A model generated the notes under the pieces. That model was not told where the DNA came from and searched no databases. It worked only from the letters and a program-made list of their open reading frames with translations. A program made the translations under genes and the position numbers. From Acanthosoma haemorrhoidale (taxonomy: Eukaryota; Arthropoda; Insecta; Hemiptera; Acanthosomatidae), in contig OV884011.1 of assembly GCA_930367205.1 (NCBI GenBank), forward strand, positions 103,965,139 through 104,029,138: a stretch of 64,000 bases of DNA, read 5' to 3'. Of the stretch, positions 12,038-26,394 are shown in pieces. Every line of letters starts with the position of its first letter. Within the stretch, counting starts at the first letter, position 1.

Positions 12038-13119
12038 GGCTTTAGCCTCTTTATTTTGTCGCTCAATTATAGCTTATTTTAATACACAGTTGAAAAGAAA
12101 ATTTGGCTGTGTACTACAAGCAATATTATTTGTAACTAATCAAGACATGAGTTACATTCACTTATTTAGGATATGCAAACTACATATCTGTCGATGTAAC
12201 TTAGAAAATATGTAAAATTTGGTAGGACCACATAAAATGAACAAGACTTTACCTTAAGTTTTACATATAGCTCCATTTCTACACAAAATCACAGAGTAAA
12301 ATAAAATCCATACACCAAGTCCAACTTTAATTCATTTTAGCAACAAAAACTAAGTATTTCAAATAGTTTACTTTTTGTTTATGTTGTGTAGTATAAACCA
12401 CTTGGAATAAGGGATTTCCAGAGAGAGTTAAATTATTTATTAAGGTAATGGAGAAAAATAAAATGGCCGCTAAAAAATATAAAATCAAATTTGGCACAAT
12501 TTTTTAATTAATATTCTTAGTAGAAACATTCAACAGTACCGCTAAGAAAACGAACGAAAGGTTATAATAAGACGGCACTGGCACAGAGCTTCTGAATCTG
12601 ACATCAACATAAACAGAGTCTAAATAAAAAATATGTTTGTTTTCATTATTGAATAAAAAAAATTAACCCATTAATTTTATATTGTAACAAAGTATAACAA
12701 ATTGCGAATTAAATTGAAGTTTAAGATGCGGTTCAAAATAGTCATACTGAGAACTAAATGCATTTCCACCCTAATCTCCGCAGATAATTAATCGGGTACA
12801 GACTGCCAATGATCACAATTTAATGTTGTTTTTTACTTGCTTCACCTTTCAAGAGGTCGCTTTCCTTCACTTACCGAACCAAGACTATACAAATACTTAT
12901 TTATCATTTCTCCAGTGAGAAGAGCTATATTACATGCATCGAAGAAACTTCCACGAGATACTTAATGTACTAAAGTGCTAGAATACAGAAACAGTCAATT
13001 AATGAGATAGAGAGAGGTCTAATCAGGACTATACTAGACTAGGCATCCTTTCTCTATGAATCCGCAAATCAGAACTACCTCAAAGCACTGCAGTGGACTT
13101 GTGACAGTTTTTAGTTGTT
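12038..13119. other. Region upstream of Gps2, no gene
   Basis: AT-rich with a more mixed patch near 12540-12610 that could hold the Gps2 promoter or a 5' untranslated exon on the minus strand. I see no decisive promoter motif. The stretch from about 12960 may already belong to the flank of the gypsy relic. Confidence 0.4.
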
Positions 13120-13910
13120 TTCTTTAATCGACCACATTGGTGACCCACGACTAAGAGAAGACTGCGAACGAAGTGCCTTAAGTTGACAGCAACGTGGTGT
13201 TCAAATTTGCAAGGTTTTGTCTGCAATGTGAGTAATTACTTACCTCATTTTATATTAGTCTTTCCTTCTCAAGCTGCTGCGATGGAGGATAAATCAACAG
13301 CTAATTCATCCATCTCGAAGTATAATAATAAACCCACTGGTGTTAGCATTAAAATGCCTCCCTTATTTAGAAAAATGTCGACATGGTTTTAGTAAATAGA
13401 AGTCTAATTTGCCAACTCATACACATTAACTCTGAAGTGGCCATATATTATTATGTTGTTGGAAGCTTTGAATCTTGCACAGCAGAGAAAATTGCCTAAT
13501 TTATGGACAAACTTGTCTGCCACCCCCCTACAGTGACTTAAAAGAAACACCTCCTTAGCAAATTTGGTGACTCAGAAGTGAGGTGAGCTAAACGATTGCT
13601 AATAGAAGAACAATTAGGAGACCATAAATCATCGGTTCACCGAATCGGTCAATGAATTGAATAGTTGTAGCCGCTCACGTATCAAATCTCAGTCTCCTCA
13701 CCCACGCAGAAGTAAAAAAAGACCCCTCTGTTGGTCTCATTTTAAATTTGGGAAGTCGGCTAAGAAATGCCTTAAACCATGCTCCTTTAAAGCTTCATGA
13801 TCTGAATCAGATAACTAGTTCTTCCAACACTCGGTGAGGTAGAGCGTTAGGAGTCTGTTAAATCTTGCCGCTTATTTATTCTGGATCACAACTTATGATC
13901 AAAATTCTTA

Positions 13911-13931
13911 ATTGACTCCAGTGCGGATATT
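13911..13931 (+). pseudogene. Mutated aspartic protease motif of the gypsy relic
   Basis: Encodes IDSSADI where active retroviral-type proteases have D(T/S)GAD. The Gly-to-Ser change and nearby stops indicate loss of function. Confidence 0.55.
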
Positions 13932-14779
13932 TCCGTTGTGCCTCCTTCCCAGAAGGAACTTAAAGCTGAGTTTCGATAAAGTCAAGTATTTACATGCTTA
14001 AATATTGGTTATATATTTATTTGTGTGTTTTTTAAACTAACCACAGACTGCTTAGCTAGTGAAGCTTTCAGAACTAATGCTGCTATCAGTGAATACTCCG
14101 GAGCTGAGTAACCTCCACTTATAATCTGCAGGCAACAACTTACATGCAATTGCATATCTTCAATAAAATAAACAAAAAATCCGGCATTTAACTTACAATT
14201 TAAATCCTGTGCCGCTGTTCCTAAATCAGCAAAAAGGGCGTATATCTACTCCATTAACGATATGTTTTGGGGATTGCATTTTACTCCTCCTCACTGACAT
14301 TAACGTTATATCTAATTCGAAATACAATGGCTACTCCCTTCTTGGGCTATTTACCCGAAACTAGATTTCACTTAGAAACTGTGCTCCCTTCCATTTGGGA
14401 ACCTTACATTTCCACCAAGCAGAGTGACTTCTTTTACCAGTGCCTCACATTTTGAATTTCGAATTGGCTGGCAAAAAATAACAGCATTTTGTTGAATTAA
14501 CCAAGCTTCCCGTGCATCGAAGGTAATAGAACATGTTCTGTGGAGTAGCATACGTTGTAGCAAGAAGAGCTTCAGGTCGTACAGACTCACGTTGAAGTAC
14601 ACTTTTGCTTCCGGGACTCAAAGCTAACTCGATAGTTTTCCAAACCATTTCATGTATCCTTCAACTTGATCATTGTATTGAGGTTTTATGTATGTATTTA
14701 AGCTGTAGCACCGAAGAAAGCAAAAATATTCTTCAGAGCCTAATGACTGTTTTTGAAGTGTTGTAGGTTTTACGTTGTA

Positions 14780-14885
14780 GGTATTGTTGTTGGTATACGT
14801 TGTCTAATAAAGTCTGAGCGCTTAACCATACACCTGGGGTCTCAGAAGCGGGCCGAATCCCGGCTGCTACCAGGTCCACATGTCA
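14780..14885 (+). mobile_element. tRNA-like SINE candidate (or tRNA-Leu-type primer-binding site)
   Basis: TTGTCTAATAAAG at about 14800 is an A-box-like segment. Around 40 bases downstream comes GCGGGCCGAATCCCGG (14848-14863), which fits a Pol III B box and T-arm, with TGCTACCA soon after. The intervening GAGCGCTTAACC also looks like a tRNA arm. An alternative is that TCTCAGAAGCGGG is a primer-binding site complementary to a tRNA-Leu 3' end, following an LTR whose AATAAA is at 14806. I favour the SINE reading. Confidence 0.4.
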
Positions 14886-16420
14886 GGTAGAGATTTCTTA
14901 TTCTTAGGACACAGAGGGTGCGTTGAGGATTGCAAATACAACAGAAATACCCCAGTACATGGTACAATTTTGTGTGAAAAAGTACAAATGCTCCTTGCCT
15001 CTGGACTCAAACATGCTCTTAGGACTCCATGGGGCACACAAATCCCCCAGCAGCAGACTCTCCGAGAAGACTTTCCAAAACTCGATCATACGAAGTTGGA
15101 GCAGACAGGTGTAATACCACCAAATGTGAAGCACATTAATTTTCACTCTTTGAGAAATCTAAACCTGATCTCAGACCCGTCATGATAAAGTTTTAGGAAG
15201 TTGAAGAATTACCCAAGGCCTCCCCTCTACCAGAAGAAGAATTAGCTTGCGTGGAACACTTAAAGACCACTCAACGTAGGCTTCCTTCAGTTTGCCACTT
15301 CATGGCACTACCTTTTATATTGCTCAACAAAAAATCAGATATTACAATGTACCAGGGAAGAAGTCGATTTCCCAATCTGGGACATAAAATTGCTCTTTGC
15401 CCTTTTTTTAGCTAGGAACCTGAACACCACGATATCCAAGCACAGGTGGGATATTACGGAACAGTAAACTCAGTGGTCAATGGGGATTTCGGAACTCAAA
15501 ACACCATGAGGAACTCTCCCATCCAAGATTCCACCAAATTTTACTGCAACATAGAAGTAATGCAGCAGCCTACTTCAGCTGAATCGATTGAGTGCTTAGA
15601 ATGTTATGCTGGATGTGCAAGAAACTCTAGTGCAACCGGAACCCCTGCCCAAGCACCATACTCTTGTACAAATTCCCTTCTGCACCCCTGCGAATTGTGT
15701 CCAATGGACCCAAAACGTTGGCTTTAGCAAATTTAGTGACTCAGCTATCTCCTACAATACAGCTCAGTCAACAGCCGTCATGTATAATTAACCGACTTTG
15801 TCTCCACCACTTTAGGCTAAAATAGAAAGCTAAGGATTTGAGGTTAGAAACTATCAAGAGCGAAAACCTCAGTTGAGGGAAATATGCCACTAAATGACCA
15901 CGCCTTACGATAGATGGTCAGGACCTAGCTGACTCATTGAATCAACTAAAAATGCATTCAAACAATCCTTCAATCAACAACTACACTCCTTCCGACTTGC
16001 CCAGAACGATACAAGACAATACCACATCTCTGTTCATCGGAGAGTATACATCCCTCTTGCCATGAATGTGTCCGTTCGTCATAATACCGCTAGCTGTAAC
16101 TGACGCAAGTTGCGTCTGTAGCGCTCATCGCTGCATCAAGAACTTACGGTGTCAACAGGGACACTAAGCGAAAATTTCATTAAAGGTAATTGGTGATCCC
16201 TACGTCTTCTGTGTTTGGATCATCCAAGAGATAAATATAATGACAGGCACGCCAGCCGGGGAGGTCGGTCTCGTCGACCTAGCCAGAATCCTCTGCAAGA
16301 TAACCAGTCCTCCATACTATGTAAACAACTATATCCTTCACGCTGATCTCAACATCCCATTTATTCAAGAACTAGCTACCTCCTGGTTACATAACTTCCT
16401 CTCGTCTTCTCCCTGATCAT

Positions 16421-17320
16421 CCTAATTCTTATCCTGATGATCTATACTCCTAGCTCTGTGTACTATAGTTACAAGTTAAACGGTTTTTGCTAATGAGCCC
16501 CCCCCCCCTTCCAAAATGACAATTCCCACTCTTCATCTAATCATTCAAAAAAGATATAATTTTTTAATTAAAAAATTTGTGATATTGAACTTATAATTTG
16601 ACGGGACTTTGTTATTATTATGAGTAGGATACTCAGGGCTACCGTCGTCAACTCAAGACTGAAGATGTTTTTTATACCTAACTATATTTTTTTGATGACG
16701 AAAAGAAAAATATAACATTATTCAATATTGACACTAACGTAAAAAATCAGAATAGTCCTGTTAAATTATGATTTTTGCTTATGCTAAATTTTTAAGTTGA
16801 AAAATAGTAAAGTTTCCTTGTTTTATGTGGTTTTTTTTTTAAATTAGTTGTAGTATCTTAAATTTTTGCCTTAATATTCACATTAATAATGTCAGCAGAA
16901 GGTTATAAACAATTTTGAATGATAACAAGATAATCTAATTTGACGTATAAATGTTTTTATTTTATTTTCTAAACATAAAAAAGTATAAAAAAAAATAATT
17001 TATTCAATATAAAAAAGATTTAATTTTGTTAGCTTGTGTAACATTAATTGAAAGGAGAGAGTATAACAGTAGAGTTATAGTGTAGAGTACTTTGGGGTCC
17101 GGATTACCAGTTCGGGCAAGCTATTATGACCCTTGTTTTTGTAAGGATTTGATCGCCATCTTTAGGTTAGAGGTTTATTTTGTAAATAGTCAGTTTGACT
17201 TCTGTAATATTTGAGTTGTTAAAGATGTAACTAATTGTGTAGTTGATGTGTTTGTAAGTGGTATTGTTATTTTGATACTTGCAATGACTTTAACATAAGA
17301 ACGCGAGTGCAGTGAAACTA
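16421..17320. other. Non-coding sequence between the gypsy relic and the candidate upSET start
   Basis: Contains a C run (16498-16508) and AT-rich filler. The patch 17085-17200 is less AT-rich and could be promoter-proximal. No gene is supported. Confidence 0.4.
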
Positions 17321-17325
17321 TGTTT

Positions 17326-17366
17326 TCAGTTTTACAACTCCCCTACACAACTGGAAGTAATTGCAG
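17326..17366 (+). promoter_or_regulatory. upSET: Speculative upSET transcription start and 5' untranslated exon
   Basis: TCAGTT at 17326 matches the insect initiator consensus. A short non-coding stretch then ends in TTGCAG|GTCAGT, a good 5' splice site at 17366. The first coding exon of upSET at 30804 begins after an acceptor (ATTACAG), so an upstream untranslated exon is needed somewhere. This is one candidate, without transcript support. Confidence 0.2.
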
Positions 17367-20300
17367 GTCAGTATGTACGTTTTTATTCTATTCTTTCACG
17401 CCATTAAATCGTTGTATTGTAATATTTTCATGTGTTTACTTATGAGTGTGAAAGAGCCGTAGGATTCGGATAGAGCAGTGAGAACTTGCTATGTGAATGA
17501 ATGTTTCTATGTTGTTTGTGTATGTTTTTTTGTTATTATATAGACTAATGCCGCTTAAGTTTTAGTGTTTTCTTTCTTTCTGAAGATAGTTATTCATTTC
17601 TGATTAAGATTGTTTTAGGTACATCATCGTTATTTTCTAATAAAGTATTATTTAATTTTTTAACTACTTTTCCTCACTGGTATCTTTTTAATTGAAGTTA
17701 GTGTTTGTGTAGCTTGGGAATGTGTTTAAAGATTCATGTTATAACATCTAGAAGTTTTTTATATGTGGTTAGGTTAACATAAGTTTTGATCTCATTTATG
17801 TTGTTTTTAATTATTGTCTTGGTCATAAATTGTTAATGATTATTGTGGTTATGCGATGTTAATGGGTTACATTTTTTCTGTCCTTGGTTCGATCACCATG
17901 ATTCCTATATTAATTAGGGTTTAGTTTAATTTGGATCTATTCATTTCCAACATGGTTAGTGTTATGTTATTTGAAACCAAAATAATGTAAATTCAAATTA
18001 TCCCTAGGTGATTTGGGGGGAGAAAGGGGTGTAGTTTTATTTGTTTTCTGATTTTACTCCAGTTTTGCAGTCACAGACTGTACCTTATTGCCAGAGTCAG
18101 CTAATGGCTACAGCCTTTAATGTTTTAGACAACACCTTTTAAGTTAATATTTTATCAGATTGTTAGGATTTGTCTATTTGTCTTACTTGAATCGGGTATT
18201 TGTATTTTGTGTTGATCTTCATCTGGCAGGCTGGATTTCACTAGGTTGTTGCTAGTGATATTAAAGTTTAGTTCCAGTTCTTCTTTGGTTTCTTAGTTAT
18301 CAAATGTTGAAAGTGACAAAACCTGACAGTGTAACTAATTTTACTCCTCAGAGTAGTGGAAATTTGAAGTTATGAACCTTATTATTGAAAATAATAACTA
18401 CTTATACTTATGAAAGAAAATATTCTCCGAAGTTATTTGATTGCAAGTGTTCTGGATTAATTTTAAATGATTAACAAATTAATCGAAATGCAACTGTTAT
18501 GATTTTGTTGGTGGTTTTTATTTGACATGTGTGGTTATAACTACGTTATTTTTTGTGATATATCTTTTTGTGTTATTATTCTTCCTATTAGATAATTATT
18601 ATAATAATAGAATTTGTAAGCTTGCAAGTGGTAAGCTTGGTATCTCCCTATGAAAACCTGCTCCATTGTGTTATTTTCGTTTATGATCTGGTTGATGCTA
18701 ATGGCAGTTGTGGCGATGTATAAAATCAATGCCCTGGTCTATTGTGCCTGTCGCCATGGAAGTTGCCGTGTTACGTCACAAGATGGCTCCACAGCTGGTT
18801 GCTATGATACTACTAGCCAACTACATAATCTTTCTTTGTCTCATATACTTAAATACTATAAATAAAACTATTTATTTCTTGCGTTTTTCTTACATAAATG
18901 TTTGATTTGTAGTTAAATAGTTTTTTTTCTCAAACTCATTTAAGGAATTAATATTGTCTATAAGTTTTACATTGGTAATGTGATGTACTCCTGTTTGACA
19001 GGAACTGAGTGTTTAATATGATAATTGGACGTAAATTTATTGGTGAAGGTTTTGTTTTAAACATTAGCTTACAGGTTATGTATATTTATCATACTTCTAT
19101 CATTGGATGATCACTAATAATCAATCCCAAGTTAAAATAAGCTCATGGCTGCTTGAAAGTCAATTTGTTTTTTCTTTTACCCTTGTCATGAAACACTGAG
19201 TAAAGAAGCTGACATTAATGTCAATTAACAATGTTGGGGGGTGATTAGTTGTATGTAATTATTAATTAAAAATGTCAAAAGTATTATTAAGTACCTGACA
19301 ACTTTGTTTTAAATAACACTATTCTTCTTTCAATGATGTTTTTATGTTGATTTGAATTGGTGTGCTCTTGCAACAAAAATATGATTTATATTATGTACTT
19401 ACCTACTGAAAACGACTGTCATACGTCAATTAATAGTATGTATTTATAAATAATGTGTAATTATTTGAACAACAAAAGTATTAGGGCACCAATAATGATG
19501 ATATTTTGATTTTTCATTTCTGTGGTTATGAAATGATTTGTTCAGTTTATCCCTGTCTAATTTAGTAGTATTTAGCCTTCTTTAGAACAGATATTTTTCT
19601 CTTTGTTAATTAGTTAGCATGGGCAGAAAAGTTGAAAAAAATTTGTAGGAAATGGGAGAGGAGACCAATAAATAATCTTGGTTACTTGGGGCATTTCATT
19701 AACCCTTTCATTACAGTAGAAGGTTGACTACTGTTGCCTTAAGTACTCTTGGCTTTGTGGGAAACAAAATGCTCAAAAATTGTGTGAAGAACATATAAAA
19801 GCAAATCGAACAATTATTGTACTTAACAGTAAAACAAAAAATTAGTTTAAGAAAAGAGCTGTGTCTTCGATATAGAAAAATAATCTTATATTGCTAAGGT
19901 TTTAGGTTCCCTCTGTGAGATTAGCAAACTGGACTTGAACATTGAAAGGAATATTAAGCAACCTCTGCATTTCAGTATGCCTAAAGGGAATTCAGCATCA
20001 TCAGGGATAAATTCAAATTTTGAAGTTTGACATGTTATTGATTCCAAGATCAGTGAATATTTGAAAGTGTTTTTTTTTTTTTTACAATATCCAAATGTTA
20101 GGTATCACTCGCCCTGAATCTCTTTTGAATATCTGTGTATTATTTTCAAGCAAATATTGAAAATTAACATTTAACACAGAGCTGGCCTGGAATCTTCCCT
20201 TTTAATAGTATGGGGAAGCATTGATGTATATCTAGCACAACAAACTTAGTTTATTCTATTCCCAGCGGACTACAAATAGTTTTTACCTTGAATTGGAGAA

Positions 20301-21629
20301 TAAACTAAATAACAGTATCTAAATAGTTTAAATAATTTTTTTCAAATACAAACACTTCTATGCAGATGATATAGTTAACTGTCCCAATACGTTTGACCAG
20401 AGGTTCAGATTTTTTTCACTCAATAAATTAACTTTATTTATTTTTGTTAATTAAGTTTTTGTCTTTATATGACACAAGAAATATTGTATCTTCAAAGTGT
20501 ATTGGTTAATAATATAAAAATCTAATGGGAAATTCATCAAATATGTTGGTTTCCCAATACAATGTTAATCGGTAGGTAGGGCTATGGCAACAGTACTTTT
20601 ATGTTTCTAATTAATTCTGTTTGCCACGTAAAGCTCATTACAAATTATGTACCTTGACCTATCAATAATAACAAAAATAAAAGTGTTTCTTATAGCAAGA
20701 TGTGTACTGGCTTTTAATGTTCATGATATCCAAAAATGAGATTATTTCCATATCCTACATTCTGATGAAGATTAACGCTGAATCTTCATACAACCACAAC
20801 ATTATCAAGTAAATCGCAGGAATTCAGCAAATCTCTGGTGGATTGGGCCTAATCAGTTGTTGATGGGAGAAGGTTTAATCTATTCATTCAGGGTTTGCTA
20901 TCCATCATTGCTAGTAAATTCAATAATATTATATTTACACTTTCATCATTTTAAATAATGCAAGTACAACCAAATGTTTCTGAAATAAATTATTATTATA
21001 TCGAAGGATTATTTTCTATTTCAAGTTGAATAATTGCTTTCATTTGAATTTGAGCAAATTTTATTCAACTTCTTTAAAGTAATACATCTCCTAAATCTTA
21101 TTCAGCATTCAAAGAGAACACAAAACTATTGTTATTTTCTATTAGTAAAATAATTTAAACTTAACAAATGTCCTTGTTTTTATAATCATAAAATTAGCAT
21201 TTCCTAAAATATCAAGTTGTTTATTTTTTACTTGCTTAATGCCTCAGAATGTTTTTGGATTATTATTTTTGTTCCTCGAAAATTTTATTGATATGATGTC
21301 AGCATTGGTTTATTTTAATCAACTTAAATGAGCTAAATATTATATATGTGACTGTGGTTCTAGTGTTTGAGTGGGTTATCTACTCTAACTCAAATCGAAA
21401 TAAGTGTACATAAACTTATACAGTGTTGTTAGCTTATTCGTTCCATGAACAAAATGATGAATGTGGTTTTTTAATCCTAGGTAGATGTATAAGAGTTATT
21501 CTTTATAAACATACAGTATGCAGGAATGTTGTATATGGTTTTGGACTTATCTGCTTATACCCTGGTTCCATAGATATGTTATGCTACTAGTATTTTCCTT
21601 CCCATAGATCTACCTCATTTGATCATTAT

Positions 21630-21740
21630 TTTTTAATACGTGCCACAAACCTGTGGAACTCTACATCCATGAATATCCGTCACTCCCCATCAACCCAATC
21701 CTTAAATCCAGATTTTACCAGCACTTAACTTCTCTTCAGG
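21630..21740 (+). mobile_element. Possible non-LTR retrotransposon 3' end
   Basis: One frame gives RATNLWNSTSMNIRHSPSTQ followed by SLNPDF, resembling the 'R...LWN.LP......S..SFK..L' segment at the C terminus of Jockey/CR1-type polymerases. It is short and interrupted. Confidence 0.3.
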
Positions 21741-24700
21741 GTAATAATTCATTATCACATTATTTATGCAGCATATATTCTTTTCTGTAATTTTATCTTT
21801 TCACTAATTCAAGCTATCCCTGCAACCTTCCTTCTATTTTTTCTTTTTTGTGATACTATTGTTTAGAAAGATGTACGTGTGTAGTTTAGTATGATATTCC
21901 ATCCTATAAAATAGCCTTAGTCTTCTCTTTATTTAACTTGAGCTTGGACCTATTTCCCTAGGCATAACTTCTGTTCTAAGAAGATCTTCTTAGAGCATGT
22001 TGGTGGCTTGTATGACTGTAAGGAAATATGTATTTAGAAATCATCTAAAACAAATTCCTTGCCTCTGTTCATAAGGCAGAGATGATGAGCTCGATTTATA
22101 CCCAGTAAAGTCCAAGTACATCATCTTAGTCTTAACCACCATAACACTCACCAGCCGTCAAGGACCTTGACAATAATTGTTAGCTTTAAAAGAGTATGTA
22201 CCCCGAATTAAACTTCAAATAGCTAATACTGCTCACAAAATCTCCTTCCACAACAAACCCATAAACTTCTGTTCCCTCCCTCATCTTTTCCCATTTTGAA
22301 TACTTCTGTATTGCTACTGGGAGGCTCTTAACTGCACCTCAGAGAATAGCTAAAACAAGCAACAATGAGTGAGCGAGAGAAAGAGAGTGAGTGACCATGA
22401 ACTGATGATTATTTTTATTAAGAGAGACCCCTTTCCTCCAGAACCTATTATTTTACTAACATTTCCTTCCATAATAGACATAAATAATGAAAGTAAAAGT
22501 TTAAAAAATATTTGCTTCAACAATTGTGTAAATTTCAAATTGGTTACCGCCCTATTTATAAATATAATTACAAATTTTATCAAGTTGGCTAATGAGACAT
22601 GCCATGTTGAAACATGACTTAGGTACTTAATGACGGATAAGGCGGGAGATAGCATTAAGCCATAAGCTAAAAGTTGGGTTTGAAAAGGATTACTGTTGTA
22701 TGTTAATAAATTCATTTCATACACTTTACATGTAAGTGTAGGAAACATACCCTAGTCATTTAGAGATCAGCCCTGTAGATAAGCTTTTTCATTATGGGAT
22801 AGTGTTCTCTTTTTGTGTTTGATGCTCCAGCACTCCCTAGGTAAGGCAAGACCAGTCAGCTGTCAAGTAGACCCCATCCATCAGAATAGCAAGAAACGCA
22901 AATGTAGTGGTCCCCAAAAAATTGTAAATGGGTTACACGTCTGCCCCTCAAGATGCTCAAAGGCTTAAATTCAAAAGAATGAGCAATCGAGGAAAAATAT
23001 ATAATCAGAGCACCTTAAAAAAAAGTCTACTCAAATAAGATTAGCCCAATTGTCTCTTAATGAATTGTACAGATAATCTATCTACTTGTGGTTTAAATTC
23101 ATAGACATTTTGTTAACACGTTACTTTATATTGTAGTATAGCAATTGGTCTATAATCAAGTAAAACCTCCCTCCCCACACGATTTCAGTGATAAATGTCC
23201 TCTGAAATGTTACTAGCTGTCACTTTCTTAATGGCCTGTCTTGCCAATTTCATTCAGTGATATCGTGTTTATAACTACCCTATTGTCAGCTGCTGTTAAG
23301 AAGTTAATGTCTATTATATATCAAGTATTTCTCTGGTTGCAATTAATAAGAGCCTACTTTTAAGCTTCTCCACTTATGATATTTAATTGCATACTTAAAA
23401 TACTGTGTTCCTGATAGGGTTTTTTTTCCCCTCCCAAACCTGTTATGTCCAGTTTTCGCCCGTTGTTATCTTTCTTTGGGAGATTGCTAGTACACTGTTT
23501 CACCTAGAGACATGGAAGTTTTTTTTTTTTTATGGCCCAAAGACAGTTATGCCAGGTTTATGAAATTTGATAATGTTAAATTAATATTTTCTGTCATATT
23601 CAGTGCAGAGCCAACTTAAATGTCTCAAAGCCTTGATCTTTTTTCAACTTTTGGGGCAACCTTAATGAAATCCTTTATTATGATATATCGCACTCTTTTT
23701 GTGATTTTTGTTTAGTTTTATTCCATTGAATTCTCAAGGTATACGAATGTAACCAGATATGAAGGACGTAGGGGTCGGATGAAGAAGGCGCCCTAGTTGT
23801 CACCTCTCAAGAGGCTACTAAGGTGGGACTAAAAAGGCCTAGTTTCTCCTCAGATGACAAGCCTCTTAGCTTGGTTGACGATTGGCCGCTCTGGGATCGA
23901 CCTCGTTGCCGCAAGGACCAGCGCAGTAGCAGCTTCCTGTGCCACCAATGTAGGGGGGAAATATGACAGGAAGCTTTACAATTGCCTAGCACAAACTCAT
24001 TGGATGCAATATTTCATTTGGAAAAAAAAACAAGTGAATCCTGAGAAATGTTACCCATTTATTCCTTATGTTTTTTTGGGTAAGGAAATATTTTTGCATC
24101 AGAACTATAAAATTATCAATTTGTTTTGACCTACATTTGAAGAATTAAAACTTCATATTAACCACGTTCTCCTGCAATTTTAAGTGATCAAAAACTAGGC
24201 GTTAATATCTCTTATTGATGTCCATCATATAAATTAATAAGTTGTGTTTTCTTTTTTTAAAGAAATTAAACAGTGGATAAAAGTGTTCCCAGTTTTTCCG
24301 TATCTCTATTAAAAACCCATAATTACGTCAATTTAAAACAACGGGAGTGACTATTTTTAAACTTTTTTTTTTTATTGCGTTTAGAATATTCTTATATAGC
24401 AATCTCTATTTTCCGGATGTGCACCAGTCTACATATTATGAATCCCTATGCAAAAGGCAATAATTGTTGCAATGGCACGCAACTCCGTACAAATTCCCGT
24501 GGAATCGCGTGATAAGAAACCAGATATTTATTTTATCCTCCTATTGTTGGGATTGTTTTAGCTTTATTTAACTCGTAATTTAATTACCATCTTGGTTATG
24601 TATCGATTAAAGCCAGTTAGTTAACTGAACCATAAGCTGAAACTTTTCTGATAAGCCTTATTTTATTACCTGAAATAGATGGTTGCCGCTGTGAGCCGTT

Positions 24701-26394
24701 AATCCACAATGCGTCGCGGCAGTTCAGAGATTGCTACATTTACTGTTAACAGATTATAAACTAAGCTTAGTTAATTAATTCCCTAACATTTATTTAGTGA
24801 TAATTAATATAAATTTTTTTTACTTTTTCAAGAACCAAACAATTATCCTTATTAAGGCTCGAGAGTTATTATAAACTGGTTTAGTCTGTCTTGATAGTTG
24901 ACCAGGACTTCAGTTTTAACATGTAATATATTCCTAAAAAATAAGAAATGAATAAACTTCTATATACTAAACTAAATTTTTCTTGGATATTTCATAATAA
25001 ATAACCTTTTTGAAAGTATACCATCTTAGATTCCGTTTTTAATGTGTTTTATTTTATAAAAACACGATAATTTTAGTTAACACAAGAAAGAAGGAGCGGG
25101 TCAAATCATCCATTTTTAAGCTAAACTGAATTTTCAGTACCTTAATTATTTTTTTTGTTATATACCTTTCTGAATTCCTTAATTTTAATTTAAAAAGTCT
25201 TTAAATAATGAAAAAATAAAAACAAAAATGTTTTTTACATTTATTATATGGAGGACCTAGAAAAAAGGGAAAGGGCCATTTGACCATATAAATAAAAATA
25301 ACTTCTTCTTTCTTTTAAAAAGCAATTAAGTCAATTGTAGTTAAAACCATTTATTTTAAGTCTATAATTCACTCTTGTTATGGGTATCCAGACAATGTAA
25401 GTTGTGCTTTCCATTGAAATCTCCCCCTAACAAAGATTTATTTATCTGGATATTAACTGGATCGAATATGGAAAAATAGTAATCCCTTTTTCCTTTTAGT
25501 TTTGTTAAAGTGAACATCAATATGAGTAATAATTATATAAAACTCTGGAGGAAGCTATTGCTGCAGCATTACAGGAAACGGATGAAGAAGCATAAAAAAT
25601 GAAGAGAAGTAGGTGGTATGTGCTACAAATGAATCATCAGTTTACCAAGTGGGTGTAGCTGCTATAGACTTGATCTGCTAAAAGACAATGAGAAACTCCC
25701 AAATTTGACCTGGATGTATAAATAAATCACCAAATATTTTGTTGAGCAAATAAATTTATTGTGGAAACTGTGGTATAAAAGGTTATAATGTGTAGTATAT
25801 ATTATATATATTTTTTAAAATAATTATTGTTTGGTTTTAAATGTAATGTTTCATAATCTAAAAATTTGTGATAGTGTGTTTTATGTTTATAAGTAATATT
25901 CATGAACTTAAGTTTTGTTAATGCTCTATATATTTTGTAACAGTTATTTCAATCTTAACTATTAAAACTCCTCTCCTCATTCCCCTACTTTAAAATATGT
26001 AAAAATAATATTAAAAATAGTATTGAGTATAAAAGGGTGAAATGGTCCTATCCTTCTTATGTTAAATTACCAATTTTTTTGTTACTAAAATTTTATAACC
26101 GGTCATCTTTAGTGTTGTCACAACTGCAGTATTTATTTAACCTTTTATTATAATTTCCTTTGTATAAAGTATTTAATTGCAGGTCTCTCCCTTCCTTTAT
26201 TTGCATTTTAAAAATTTCATCATAATTATTGGTTTAAAAAACTCAAATGGTGACAGCCAGGGTTAGTATACACAATACTGCTAACAGCAAATAAAGGAGC
26301 ACTTGAAAAAATTAGAAAAAGCGTTTGATGGTAAGGGAAATCTGAAAATCCCTGGTTCTCTATCCCCAGGATGATATTTTTTCGTCAAACCAAT

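Larger units (their letters stand above)
13120..16420 (+). mobile_element. Ty3/gypsy LTR retrotransposon remnant (gag, protease and 3' pol traces)
   Basis: ATTGGTGACCCACGAC at about 13136 resembles a gypsy primer-binding/leader segment. At 13330-13520, broken frames give SIKMPPLF, IEVQFANSYTLTSEV, YYVVGSFESCTAEKI and a 'DKLV..PP' block, the typical order of gypsy Gag (PPFW...QVEAQF...Y.VV..L......I..PP). A protease-like stretch at about 13866-13950 reads CRLFILDHNL, a stop, SKFLIDSSADISVVPPSQKE; the catalytic DTGAD-type motif has become DSSAD, losing the glycine. Near 15930-16150 a 3' pol/integrase-tail-like piece includes VSVRHN. Clear reverse transcriptase was not found in the middle. Stops throughout show it is dead, and the element ends are approximate. 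Confidence 0.65.

Noticed and set aside
20763..20800. CTGATGA followed by an AGATT/AATCT stem, hammerhead-ribozyme-like
   Set aside because: The required GAAA after the stem is absent.
22350..22748. 132-codon minus-strand ORF
   Set aside because: Hydrophobic low-complexity composition, no splice context, no recognisable family; likely chance in AT-rich DNA.
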